A stretch of DNA of 64,000 bases from Toxorhynchites rutilus septentrionalis (Eukaryota; Arthropoda; Insecta; Diptera; Culicidae): contig NC_073746.1 in assembly GCF_029784135.1 (NCBI RefSeq), positions 183,897,983 through 183,961,982 on the forward strand, read 5' to 3'. Positions 22,701 through 33,895 of this stretch are shown here, in pieces (the first letter of the stretch is position 1; each line of letters begins with the position of its first letter). A program made the translations under genes and the position numbers. A model generated the notes under the pieces. That model saw only the letters and a program-made list of their open reading frames with translations. It was not told the DNA's origin and did not search any database.

Positions 22701-24232
22701 GCAGTTAAAAAAAGAAATTGGAGAAAAGAAATCATCATTAGAATTATTTTTTTTATGTACAACTTTCACACAAATGAACACATAATAGCACAATTGTTAT
22801 TAATCCTAGTTGTGGCGATGGTGAAACGGTTAAAAAATCCTTTGAGTATTGTCCGTTTGATTCCAAATTTCTGCTCTGCATGCAACAATGTGAAACAGCA
22901 TGTTTCGTTTAAACTTAAGCGTATTTGCGATGAGCCAGTGACTGTCTCTAGTGTACGTTTAAGCACTTTTCAACACAATAACTGTCTATACTGTGCACAC
23001 TTTATTTCACCATCATCGTTAACATGTTCTAACATTTTGTCGTTAATATGCTAGCAGCAAAATCCGTTATAATTACAAGTACAGTAAAACCACTAGGACC
23101 ACACAACAATGTTCTAGGATACAACAGAGGATGTTATTACTTGTCTAAACCAACTCCCGTCGAAGACTAAAACAATCTTGAGAGTTTGAGATTTGTGGTG
23201 CTCTTTTTTAAAACATTGTACGGGTACCAACTGATAAAAAAAATTGCCCAGCCAGGTCCGAAATAGTCATCGAGTGCGGCGAATTAGGAAACGATCGTTT
23301 TCGGCCGAGTGTGCGCACTGGCACCCGGTTTGCCACCGCCGGGAAGGGACCGTCGCGGAAATCACCTCACCACAACAGGTGGTAACAAAACCACATTGTT
23401 TGAAACAATCATATGAATCATACGGCGAACATAACATTACAGGAATTTAAATGTGAAATATATGAATTAGTGTTTTTCCAATCAATTGACGTAATTATTT
23501 TTGAAGCATTTTTTTCTTGTATTCAGTTCAATGATACGACGTTTATTTAATAGCTTACAGAATCCAAAAGTCGTTAAATATTTCTGTTGGCTTCGTGATT
23601 TAGCTCATTGGTAATAGTGCAATAGACAACATTGTATATCAGATAACTATTGAACATGCTCATCTTCGCTATGAAAACCGACTTACGACATTCTGGAATA
23701 AACATGGTGTGGAAAACGTAAAAGATTTCCATCCTGGACGGTTGCTCGCTTCTAGCTTGACTTGGGCACAGGTCATGTTGAGACATTCCATCGCCATAGC
23801 CCCTTAGGTTCACTTCTGCTACGATGTTCCGCTTTTTGGCAGAATTGATTTCTACCTCTTCGTAGTGTATGGTTGACCCACCTCCACTTCTTGAATTTTC
23901 GTTGATATTGGCCTCTACTGTGGAGCTCATCATTCGTTTTCAAGTTCTAGTCGATCCAGCTAAAGCCTTTTGACAAGGATGACCATAAACATGATTAGAG
24001 CGCTATTAGTGGAGGAATAGAACGCGAATGTTTTCAACGCTACATAAGTGGAGATCTTAGTTTCGATGACAAGAAGTGTAAATTGGAGGCACTTCTTCAT
24101 GAGGATTCAGGTTAGACGCTATGAGAACTAGTATAGTTATTGAGCATTAGGAATAACCCAAATGCACGGACATAGGTACATAAGCAGAGAACCATCAAAA
24201 GCCGTTTGTTTGCGTGCGAACAGCTGCTACAA
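22701..24232. other. Upstream flank of SCP, no supported gene
   Basis: A 119-codon minus-strand frame at 23574-23933 (begins MMSSTVEANINENSRSGGGS) has no recognised domain and no splice or family support. The opposite strand near 23597-23615 has TTAGCTCATTGGTAATAG, an A-box-like sequence without a B box. Nothing else is seen. Confidence 0.3.
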
Positions 24233-24751
24233 CCAGGGTTGCTAACTATGATATTCATAAATCAGGAAGAATGAAAATAAAAATCAGGAAGAAAACAGGA
24301 TAGCTCACATTCAGTTGTCCAGAAAATAAGTGTCGCTTTTTGGGAAAACAAAAGAATCATTTTTGAAGGCAGACATAAATGATTCAGTTTTATATGCACA
24401 TTTGTGTTCCAATCTCTCACCATCCTCCCAGAACATCTTCGCTTTCTCAACGAAAACTATTGAAGGTATTTTTTATGCTGTCCATAGAGTCGAAGTTTTT
24501 TCCCTTGAGATAACTTTGCAAATACCTGAACCTGTGATAATCTGATGGTGCACCAAGGAAACTTTGGCAGGGATCCCATTATAATTATTGTAGACAGTTT
24601 TAATTCTGATGAAGTGAATACAATTAGGAAATTAGGATAAATCAGGTCCATTTCAGTAAAATCAGACAAAATAGAGTGTTTCTCAGGATGTCAAGAAACG
24701 TGCCAAAAAGTCTGGAAAATACTGAAAAATCAGGAAGGTTGGCATCCCTGG
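24233..24751. mobile_element. 519-bp MITE-like element with 15-bp inverted ends
   Basis: It starts CCAGGGTTGCTAAC and ends GGTTGGCATCCCTGG (inverted, 2 mismatches), flanked by CTACAA at 24227-24232 and 24752-24757, a 6-bp target duplication. The interior repeats ATCAGGAAG-type motifs. No transposase is present. The ends GGGATGCCA/TGGCATCCC recur at 57345 and 58313. Confidence 0.65.
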
Positions 24752-24769
24752 CTACAACGTCAAAATCGG

Positions 24770-25135
24770 AATGAGCTTGCATCGAATTGTTACTGGGGAT
24801 AAAACGTGAAAGTGGGCGATTACGATAAAATATAGCAAAAACAATGATATTAGTGCTGTCATTAATTATGGTTAGTCCATGTTACATTGCTTGGAGCTCA
24901 TGCCGTTGAATCAATTCGGCGTTGTATGTTATAACACCATCACAGAAGCTCGCTACCGAACACAGCTTATGTGTTTGATTGAGCATTGAAAGAAAAATAT
25001 CCGCAATGTGAACAAAGGCGCGATAATGTTATTTTGCTGCACGACAACGCTCGGCCCTATGTTTCTTAAGTAGTTAAAACTGTTTTGGAAACACCTCCGT
25101 CTAACTCTACTCGCCATATTCTATTCAGACAGTAT
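24770..25135 (+). pseudogene. mariner transposase remnant
   Basis: Across frames it reads LHRIVTGD, then NQFGVVCYNTITEARYRTQL, then LLHDNARPYVS and VKTVLETP. These are the central DD domain blocks of mariner transposases. Stops, a frameshift and the missing ends make it inactive. Confidence 0.7.
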
Positions 25136-25306
25136 AATTTATTTCGATCGATAACGCTTGGTCACTTGTTGTGTAAAGTTAGAAAGTTGACACTATTGAC
25201 GCGTTTCGAGGTTATGTTTATATAGTCTCTTGGAATCTTGTGACAGTTACCTGTTTGCTCGGGGTGTTTGAGACTCCGTCTCCTCCCACGATAATAACGT
25301 AGGTTT

Positions 25307-26830
25307 GACGTAGGACTACGTCTTTTATTTCTGTATCGAGGTGTAAGTTCAAAGTTTGGAAAACGAAAGAGTGACGCTGGAGTGCAAGGCTTTGAACGTT
25401 AATACCTCTTTACCGGCTGAATGGAGTGGTACATGGTTTTTCATTTCGGGCTTCCGAAAGTATACAGCCCTGCGCTGACAACCGTTTGACATAGCTGTCA
25501 ACCAAAGAGTCATATCGTTAGTTGAATGTCTGCCATTTTACAATATGGATCGTTTTAGCATCGCACAACGTGTTAACTTTGTTAAATTATTTAAAGTATA
25601 ATTTGAAAAACCGGCAAATGTTTTTCGAGCATTACGGATGGATTTTGGTCGTCATGGACGGCCTACAGAGCACACAATCGCTAATGTAGTGCGTAAATTC
25701 GAACAAACTGGATCCGTAGCGGATATTGTGAAACCTGTGCATCATCGTAATGTGCGTTCGGCCGAAAATATTGCTGCTGTTACTGCCAGTGTGGAGGATG
25801 ACCCGAATGTTTCGATTCCACGGCGTGCTCAGCAATTGGGCTTGTCAAACACATCATTGTGGCGAATTTTGCATTTGGACTTGCACCTACATCCATATAA
25901 AGTCCAACTGGTACAAAAATTAGAGCGTGGTGACCATGGAATGCGTCGGGCATACGTCGATTGGGTGAACGAACAACAACAGCAAAATGCTGAATTTTCG
26001 CATCAAATTTTCTTTAGCGATGAGGTACATTTCGAGCTCGGTGGCTATGTGAACACCCAAAATTTCCGTATATGGGGCTCAGAAAATCCACACGTGATTG
26101 TTGAGAGGCCATTGCATCCGCCAAAAGTCACTGTTTAGTGCGCATTATGGTCTGGTGGAGTCATCGGGCCGTATTTCTTTGAAAATGAGGACGGCGAGAC
26201 GGTAACTGTGAATGGTGAGCGCTATGGCCGCATGTTAACCGATTTTTTTTGCCACAAATTGAAGATATGGATACGGATGACATGTGGTTTCAGCAGGACG
26301 GCGCCACGTGCCACACAACACGACCGAACATAGCCATATTGTGAACGAAATTTGAGGGACGCATAATTCCGCGTTTTGGTGATGCCAATTGACCGTCCAG
26401 ATAATGCGATTTGAACCCGCTAGACTTTTTTTTGTGGGGTTATGCGATAGACCGTGTCTATGCCAACTCTCCGCAAACTCTTGAACATTTGAAAGACAAC
26501 ATTCGTGAAGTTATGATCGAGATACCGCCCCATATGTGCCGAAAAGTCATCGAAAATAACCTGTTCCGGATCAAGGTGTGCGAGGAAGCCCTAGGTGGAC
26601 ATTTGAATGATGTTGTATTTCACACATAATGGCATAAACCAAACTTCAATTTGAAATAAAAGTTTCATCGAAATGCGAATTCTAAGTGTGTTTTATTTCA
26701 ATTTACTTTCGGAATTTAATGTTGGAAAACCCTGTATAATAATCATTTCATTCAAAAGATAAAATGTCAAAGAGTTTTATGATTGTCACTTATCGGTCCA
26801 AACAATCGTTTCAATAGCTTGGAAACGAAA
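25307..26830 (+). mobile_element. HINE-like family, partial copy D, split by a transposon
   Basis: 25307-25429 has GACGTAGGACTACGTC, then CGAGGTGTAAGTTCAAAGTT, then GAACGTTAATACC. After the transposon, 26737-26830 continues with TTCATTCAAAAGATAAAATG and CAATCGTTTCAATAGCTTGG. Copies B and C have the same order without interruption (47839-48060, 50909-51120). The promoter and tandem units beyond are absent. Confidence 0.6.
25432..26734 (+). pseudogene. IS630/mariner-like transposon with broken transposase
   Basis: A TA duplication (25430-25431 and 26735-26736) and imperfect inverted ends (ACATGGTTTTTC.../...GGAAAACCCTGT) define the element; TTCCGAAAGTA recurs inside both ends. The coding region starts MDRFSIAQRVNFVKLF at 25545. 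It continues FGRHGRPTEHTIANVVRKFE, ARSAENIAAVTASVEDDP, SIPRRAQQLGLS, HQIFFSDEVHFELGGYVN, RIWGSENP, GPYFFENEDGETVTVNGERY, QQDGATCHT and CDLNPLDFFLWGY, and ends HLNDVVFHT at 26629. It is broken by stops near 25600 and 26137, a frameshift in the T-run at 26248 and more stops near 26345-26412. Confidence 0.9.
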
Positions 26831-26989
26831 CAGTCTTCAGACGCGGACCAATCCTAATATTTAGAAGGGGTCAACAAACCGGGGAAGCGTTGACAAAGTG
26901 TATAAGCCTAAAAGGATATTATGTTGAAAAATTAATAAAAAAGGTTTTCCCAAAGAGTTAATTTGTTTTTCTTTTTTACGGACTTTTCA

Positions 26990-27720
26990 AAAAACCCTAG
27001 TAAATGAGAAAGTATCAGGAATGACGAAGTGTACTCGACTGATGAATGAAGAACAATGAGGTATAAGGTCATTTGAAGAGAACGATCACCCAAAAAGCGC
27101 CACGAAAATTTTCAAAAAAGTTGCAAAACATGGCGTCAATCGTTCTAACAATGTTCTGCACTCAGATGGAGGAAAAACTATGAGTTCCGATTCGGGGTAA
27201 CCCTGGATTGTGGATGAATCGCCGAAATAATAAAAAAGCTTCAAGGAAACCCAAAACTTACTATCACACATAAGCAGAATTGGCCCAAGTTCACACGGAT
27301 ATATATGGAGTGAAAGGAATAAAGAACGTGTTTTCTGGCGAGAAAAAAAAAATAAGTTAGAAGAAGATGGACATTTGCTACAGGCACGATTTGGGTTAAT
27401 TTTCGAGATAGAAGTTGGATGTTGTGGTGTGCCGTTTTCTTACCAAGCGAATCTTCCGATTTGTTTCATTTCAACCTGAATGTATTTCGCAATACATTCA
27501 GGAACTTTTGGAAAATGTTTTTATTGGTTACGCTGAAAACGACGCGACATCATTTTTCAGCAGAACAATTCATCTATGCACGTCTCCAAGCAGTGGAAGA
27601 CTTGGTTTGCTAAGAAAAATATTCTGCTACTGGGCTGCCCAGCCTGTAGTCCAAGTTGCAATCTCATTGAGAACCTCTGGGGACTCTTGACTACGATGGG
27701 TAATGCTAAAGGGTGTCAGC
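26990..27720 (+). pseudogene. Tc1-like transposase remnant
   Basis: The C-terminal block reads QQNNSSMHVSK, WFAKKNILLLGCPACSP and NLIENLWG (27558-27690). This is the Tc1 signature QQDNA...WPACSPDLNPIENLWG with the aspartates lost. Upstream, LEEDGHLLQARFG and weaker matches reach back to about 27050. Stops and frameshifts throughout. Confidence 0.6.
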
Positions 27721-27749
27721 TCGATAGCATTTGGATTCCGATTCCAATA

Positions 27750-27866
27750 AGGGGTGTCTGCGTACCACGTGGACAGAAAAAGCACGATTTCATACTCCCC
27801 CTTCACCCTCCGTGGACAAGCGTGGACATTGACTATACCCCTCCCCCGGTTGTTCACGTGGACATT
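27750..27866 (+). repeat. CCACGTGGAC palindromic repeat, copy 1
   Basis: It starts AGGGGTGTCTGCGTACCACGT, continues AGAAAAAGCACGATTT, CTCCGTGGACAAGCGTGGAC and CCCCTCCC, and ends TTCACGTGGACAT. Copies at 32112-32218 (opposite strand) and 62274-62393 share the layout. I recognise it as a common insect-genome motif but not its class. Confidence 0.6.
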
Positions 27867-28027
27867 ATATTATATTTTTATTCACATCGATCACATTGAT
27901 ATTCATCGACATGCTCTCGACTCTCGATTCACGTTCCTCAACTCTATCCTTATCCATTCCAAATATCTCAGCTTTGTCGTCAATACAATACAAATTTTTT
28001 TTCGCCATTGATCAGAAAATAAGTAGA

Positions 28028-28179
28028 TTTTTTTTTATCTGTATTATAGTGATTTTCAACTCATTTGGCTGGTTCGTCACTTTTACTTTCATTTTTGGAA
28101 GAATGTCGGGAGTGAGAATTGAACTCGTGACCTTCAGCGTGAGAAGCATGGATGTTACCACTGCGCCAGATCGCCTCCT
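28028..28179 (-). mobile_element. tRNA-derived SINE (copy 2)
   Basis: Same head (AGGAGGCGATCTGGCG, A box TGGCGCAGTGG, B box GAGTTCAATTCTC), body and A-rich tail as 14706-14855, with about 85 percent identity by eye. AGTAGA at both edges (28022-28027, 28180-28185) is a probable target duplication. Confidence 0.85.
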
Positions 28180-28335
28180 AGTAGAAGATGTCTTCCACTG
28201 CATATTTCGGCTAAGACTTCATCAGCGATTTTATTTTTTTCCGTCCATTCTGCATTGAGTGTTTAAATGACTTCCGAAGTGCTTATAATGCAGAATTACA
28301 CTGGATAACCTCCGACTCAGTCGGGGTTATTTGTG

Positions 28336-31025
28336 TTTTTTTTTTATCCAAAATATATATTTTTATTAAGGCTCATATGGCGTCAGCCTAAATGGGCCGG
28401 GAGTTCAATATTTCGACAATGTTTGCTTACAACTATGTTAGTAATATGTAACCGATTACTCGCGGTTGGCTCGAGGTTAGTATTACAAGTGTTCTCATAA
28501 TTGGTATGTTGCAGTCTTCGATGCTCCGTACGTGTGCCCGACACGGGATACCTCCTATTGGGATGCAGCTGACCATTAATCAGCAACGCCCCCATAGTCT
28601 GTACCCCATATCTAGCGTGGTGCGTCTTTCTCGACTCGAGGAATCCAGGATAGAATGGTCACTAGCCGGCGCAATCATCAGCTCGTGTAGAGTTGTCATA
28701 AGCGGTACAACCTTTGGCTCTTGTTGAATGATCAGTGGACTGCACAACCTTTGGCCCGTGTATCTGTAAAGAGTGTGTGTATGTATTGCCGCGACTAAGT
28801 AAAAGTTTATCGTTTGGATAGGAGGGATATGAAACGGGGACACAACGAAGGAAACATCATTAAACGTTGACATCGGCGTTTCTGAGGAACAGGTATAGAT
28901 GAAGCAGAAGATCAGGATCACGGCTACCTAAGGGATATCCGATTGTCTGCCTTGTGCTCTCAGTGCTCTAGAGAGCTGAGAGCGAGCAGCATGGAGCCGG
29001 ATACACGACCAGACAACATGCTCGATGTCGTGGTAGCCATCGCCACAATCACAAAGATTGTTTGCTGCGAGCCCAATGCGATAGAGATGCGCGTTTAGGT
29101 TGTAGTGATTGGACATAAGCCGAGATATCACGCGAATGAAATCACGACCTACATTCAATCCCTTGAACCATGCACTCGTTGAGACCTTAGGGATAATCGT
29201 GTGTAACCAACGACCGAACTCATCTTCACTCCACATGCGCTGCCAACTTACGAGCGTATACTGACGAGGAATGTGGAAAAATTCATTATAAGCAATTTGC
29301 CTTTCAAAAAGTGTGCCTTCTAAAGCGCCCACCTTAGCTAGCGAGTCCACTTTCTCATTCCCCGGAATCGAGCAATGAGAGGGAACCCCTGCTAAGGTGA
29401 TCTTCAATAATTTTTCGACCAAAACACTCAATAGTTGTCTTATTCTTATTAGGAAATAAGATGAGCATTTATCAACTTTCATTGAGCGGATTGCCTCTAT
29501 TGAGCTGAGACTGTCTGAAAAAATAAAATAGTGGTCGATGGGCAATGTTTCAATGATCCCTAATGCGTAATATATCGCACCCAGTTCAGCGACATACACG
29601 GAACAAGGATCTTTGAGTTTGAAAGAGGCACTGGAATTTTCATTGAAGATGCCGAAGCCAGTGGACCCGTTTATGAATGAACCGTCAGTAAAGAACATTT
29701 TATCAGATCTAACTTTCCCATATTCTGCCGAAAATATCGGCGGAATAGAATCGGAACGTAGGTGATCTGGGATTCCATGGATTTTTTGTCGCATGGACAG
29801 ATCAAAAATGACAGAGGAATTGCAGAAGTATGGGAAGCAAACTTGGTTGGAGATGCCTGGTGAAGGGTGCACGTCGTGGGTAAGGTACTCCTGGTATAAA
29901 GACATAAAACTTGACTGAGGAGTCAGTTGGAGTAGATTTTCGAAGTTATCAATCACCAATGGATTCATGATCTTGCAACGGATGAGAAATCTGTAGGATA
30001 ATTCTGTGAACCGAAGAGTAAGCGGGGGTACTCCTGCCAAAACTTCGAGGCTCATCGTATGTGTCGAATGCAAACACCCCATGGCTATACGCAAGCAACG
30101 ATATTGTATTCTCTCCAGCTTGAGAATATGAATCCTGGCAGCTGATCGGAAGCAAAAACTGCCATATTCTAACACTGATAATATCGATGTTTTGTACAAC
30201 TGAATGAGGTCTCCTGGATGGGCACCCCACCATGTTCCGGTAATTGTTTGGAGAAAATTGATTCTTTGCTGGCATTTCTGTTTCAAATACGCAATGTGTC
30301 TCCCCCAGGTACACTTAGAATCAAAATATACACCCAGGTATTTGAAAAACATAGAGTGTTGGATCGTTTTGCCGGATAGGTGAAGCTGGAATTGGGCGGG
30401 TTCGTGCTTCCTAGAAAAAACGACCATTTCAGTTTTCTCCGTAGAGAATTCGATACCCAGCTTGAGGGCCCACGTGAACAGATTGTTCAGGGTATCTTGC
30501 AACGACTTTTGCAGAACGACGGGATTAGTACCCGTGATGGAAATAACTCCATCGTCTGCAAGTTGTCTCAACGTGCAGTCTCTAGTCATCCATATCATTG
30601 ACGTAAAAACTGTACAGGAGGGGGCTTAGGCAGGAGCCTTGTGGTAGACCCATAAAACTGTAACGAGAAGATTTCGAGCTGCCACGAGAGAAAATCATGT
30701 GCTTATCTGACAGTAAATTGTACAGGAAATTATTGAGAATTTGTGAAAGTCCACGATTATGAAGCTTCTCTGAGAGAATTTCCATGGAAACTGAATCAAA
30801 TGCCCCTTTGATATCGAGAAAAACGGAAGCCATTTGTTCTTTGCGAGCAAATGCGATTTGGATTTTAGAAGATAGCAGCGCGAGACAATCATTTGTCCCT
30901 TTACCTCGGCGGAAGCCAAATTGCGTACTGCGTCTGGTTCGCAATCTTTCGAAAATTACGGAATGCGTACAGAGATGGGTACAAAACTTGTTTCTGAATA
31001 GGAAAAAACGGTTTAAGAACATCAT
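28336..31025 (-). mobile_element. 5'-truncated RNase H-bearing LINE
   Basis: Minus-strand non-LTR retrotransposon with the poly(A) end at 28336-28345 (T-run on the plus strand), a 3' UTR of about 580 bp and a partial ORF2. The endonuclease, ORF1 and the first RT motifs are missing, so reverse transcription stopped about 2.7 kb from the 3' end. Its 3' UTR is shared with the nested fragment at 5366-5638. Confidence 0.8.
28928..31025 (-). pseudogene. LINE ORF2: reverse transcriptase and RNase H
   Basis: The first frame (31025-30582) has GFRRGKGTNDCLALLSSKIQ, ASVFLDIKGAFDSV and GLPQGSCLSPLLYSFYVNDM. A single frameshift near 30590 leads into 28928-30598, with LADDG as the altered (F/Y)xDD active site, FKYLGVYFDSKCTWGRHI, an RNase H domain (FTDGSFINGSTGFGIF, VAELGAIYYAL, FSDSLSSIEAI, VPSHCSIPGNEKVDSLAK) and a C-terminal CDCG...HIEH-type metal-binding region (CDCGDGYHDIEHVVWSC). 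RNase H places it in the I/R1/LOA group of LINEs. The second frame is open for 556 codons, so decay is slight and the insertion fairly recent. Confidence 0.88.
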
Positions 31026-31049
31026 TTCGCTATCGGATCTTCTCCACTA

Positions 31050-31622
31050 GAGCGTGTTGCCTCGATTTGTGATCTTGGTGTCACGTTTGACTCCAAAATT
31101 AAATTCAATGAACACGTCGCACAGCATCACAGCTTCTAGGTTTCATTCGACGCTTCACTTGGCAATTTACCGATATCTACGCACAGAAAGCAATATTCTG
31201 CAGTCTGCTTCGTAGTGGCTTAGAATACGCGGCCTCTCTCTGGGCACCTTATCATGTATCCATGGTCGTCAGAATTGCACGAATACAGGGGCGCTTTATC
31301 CGATTCGCTTTACGAAACCTGCCATGAAATGACCCGTCAAATCTGTTGATTACCCTGCCCGCTGCATGTGAATCAAAATGGAAACATTAAATGACAGACG
31401 CAGAGCAATTCAGCAACTAATGGTCTTTGACATTCTACGTGGCAACATTGAGTGTCCTCAACTCTTGCAGGACATTCCTCTATATGTGCCCCCTCGGCAA
31501 ATGAGGAGCTCACAAATCAAAAATCAATCGATTTAAAAATAGAATTAAGATTTTTAGGAGTAATTAGTAGTCTGTTCGTTTAAATCGAAGACGAATAAAT
31601 AAATAAATAAATTTAAAAAAAT
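31050..31622 (+). pseudogene. Jockey-like LINE 3' fragment
   Basis: Opposite strand to the preceding LINE. It encodes, with frameshifts, DLGVTFDSKIKFNEHV and LGFIRRFTWQFTDIY, then LLRSGLEYAASLWAPYH and RIQGRFIRFALRNLP. These are the post-RT region of Jockey-type elements. It ends GAAGACGAATAAATAAATAA, a typical tail. It abuts the truncated 5' end of the other LINE, making a tail-away pair. Confidence 0.75.
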
Positions 31623-32111
31623 AATCATCATGAATACATTACTGACGGTCAAACAGTTATTGCAAAATGTTGTATTGATGTCCAGGAGCACCTGCGACTC
31701 CATGTGAGACCTGAACAGGCCGAAAACCGAATCTTGCATTCTGACAAAGCGTAGGTCCACTTATTCCTCATTGAAAGTAAGCTTTTGGTTAAAAAAAATG
31801 GAAATAGATCGAATGGAAACACATTTTTTGAGTTTTTTTTTACAGAATACAGATTCTAGTGAAGGACTTCAAAGATATGAGAAAAATATGAATGTTCGGC
31901 TAGGTAAGTTTCTCAGCCTTCTCAATCATTTAATTTACAAATACGAAGTACTCATGGTGGGCACAAAATTTTAACATTCTTTAAAATACAGAACATTAAC
32001 TCTTTTTCGAATGTAGATTTTTATTTATTCTTTATTTGAGAGTCTTGAAGCCTCCTGGACTGGTTCGCCTCTTCGAATGTAGATGTACTTCTTGAAAAAT
32101 ATATATTTAAA
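31623..32111. other. No recognised feature
   Basis: About 490 bp between the LINE tail and the palindromic repeat. Short frames overlap on both strands without family support. Confidence 0.3.
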
Positions 32112-32218
32112 GTGTCCACGTGGACATTGTCTCTAGTTCCTCCATTGTCACCGTGAACAAGCGTGGACATTTACTCTACCCCCCTAAAGTTGTCCACGTG
32201 GCATGTGGATAGCCCCTA
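32112..32218 (-). repeat. CCACGTGGAC palindromic repeat, copy 2
   Basis: Inverted relative to 27750-27866: GTGTCCACGTGGACAT, GAACAAGCGTGGACAT, TTGTCCACGTGGCATGTGG, AGCCCCTA. The two copies face each other across 4.3 kb that hold the SINE and both LINE fragments. Confidence 0.6.
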
Positions 32219-33895
32219 ATACGAAAGCAAAAGCAACTACTAGTGCCGAACTAGGTTAGAACTAAACAAAAACGAATTCGCTATCAGATTGTCTGAAAGA
32301 GTGATTATTGAGGTATAGAATGGAACATGTACCATATATACAAACAAATTATTCAAACAAAATCCTACTAAGCGAGCGTTCATTCAGCTGTTATGCTCGA
32401 TAGCATAGCACTGACCGCATGCGCCATTGTTGTTCCTGGTACCAAAGCGAATCGTATGTTGCTATTTTCTCCCTGGTGACAAAGAAAAAAGGCGGTAGGG
32501 TCCTAGACGGAAAACTGACAATAGATATCTGTGACTTAAATAATTATGTGCGAAAAGGTGGGGAAGATAGTCTGAATAAATGTAACATATTATAGTAAAC
32601 TATTTTTGTAAGATGGGACGACGCTCCTTTTGACTTATGCTGACGGAAGTGATACCGAGATGTATACTGCAATAAAAAAGTACGCTGGGGATCGGCATCA
32701 CAATCATGCAATATGATAGGATGATGATTCGAACTGCTCAATTTTTGTTGCCTTCACGGATGATCGGCAGAATGTTTGCTCGTGTTCGCGTTCAATGTGA
32801 TGTTAGAGTGAAGTAAAGTGTTTGAACGAAATATCGTTAGAATCGACTAACATGGAAGGAATAATTAGCTTATTACCCTTTCGAGAAACGTGGGAGCAGG
32901 TTAAAAATAATGATTTTTAAATTTGTTGCGTTTTCAGTTTAGGCTCTGAATTGCTTCATTGATCATTTGTATTCTGCGTAAAATTTGTAAGAGTGAATGA
33001 TACTCCGTTGATGATCTTTTTCTGCAAATGGATAATTGGAATTTTTTATCAGCAGACGTTAAAAAATTTTATCAGCAGACGTTAAAAGTTGCGGGTCTTA
33101 AACAAAAATTGATCGAGTTACATCAATAAGTCTACCTTGAATATTTTCCAATGAGAAAAATGGTTAGATTGATATATACTACCAGTGATGTAGGTTCTTT
33201 AATGTGGTCTCCTTGCAAATAATATGAGATGTAAAATATTACTTGCGCACAGTTAGTATGGAAAGGGCTCACTGTAATGAGTGACGGGGTCATTTGTTCC
33301 CGCCTGTAAATGTTGGATGGTAAATAACTTAGATTTTAGAAAACAGTAGATGGATCTGCATCTAGGGACATGGTCGGATGCTTTATGTTGGACTATGATT
33401 ATTCGGAACAATAGTTTTTGTATTTAGTTTTTTTGATTGTTTCAAAATCAGCAAATTAAACTCCTTTAATACTTCAAATGCTCGCAGTCCTACGTGGAAA
33501 GATTAGCAGAAGTTCATCAGTTGCTTGAAGGAAATGGTTGAGTGATCGAGATCCGTTGCAAACAATATGTTAAAAAGACATAAATGATTAAAAAGTGATA
33601 AATTGTAAGGTCAACGACAAACCATATTCAGGACAGCTGAAAAAATTATAAGGTGATTATTTGCCAGCATTATTGCATAAAAAAACTCAGCTTGAATGTT
33701 ATAAAAACTGGAAACATGCTAGGAGTTGCTAAAGCAGCTTCTAACAAACGATTTCATATCATGGGTATGATCTCAAAGGAAGAAAAATGAATGAGTGAAA
33801 ATCAGAAATACCATTCACCACTATTATTTTTTGTTTGGCATACAGAGAAACCATGATATTGAACTGAATTGGAAATCTCTTCCTCTTCGGGTATA
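32219..33895. other. No recognised feature
   Basis: AT-rich sequence with stops in all frames. A 17-bp direct repeat (TTTTATCAGCAGACGTT) at 33045 and 33067 is the only internal structure noted. Confidence 0.3.

Noticed and set aside
23583..23660. Possible tRNA gene (TTAGCTCATTGGTAATAG)
   Set aside because: A-box-like only; no B box, no acceptor-stem pairing.
23574..23933. 119-codon minus-strand frame with Gly/Ser-rich start
   Set aside because: No domain, no splice or promoter evidence and lysine/asparagine-rich end typical of random AT-rich frames; left as unassigned.
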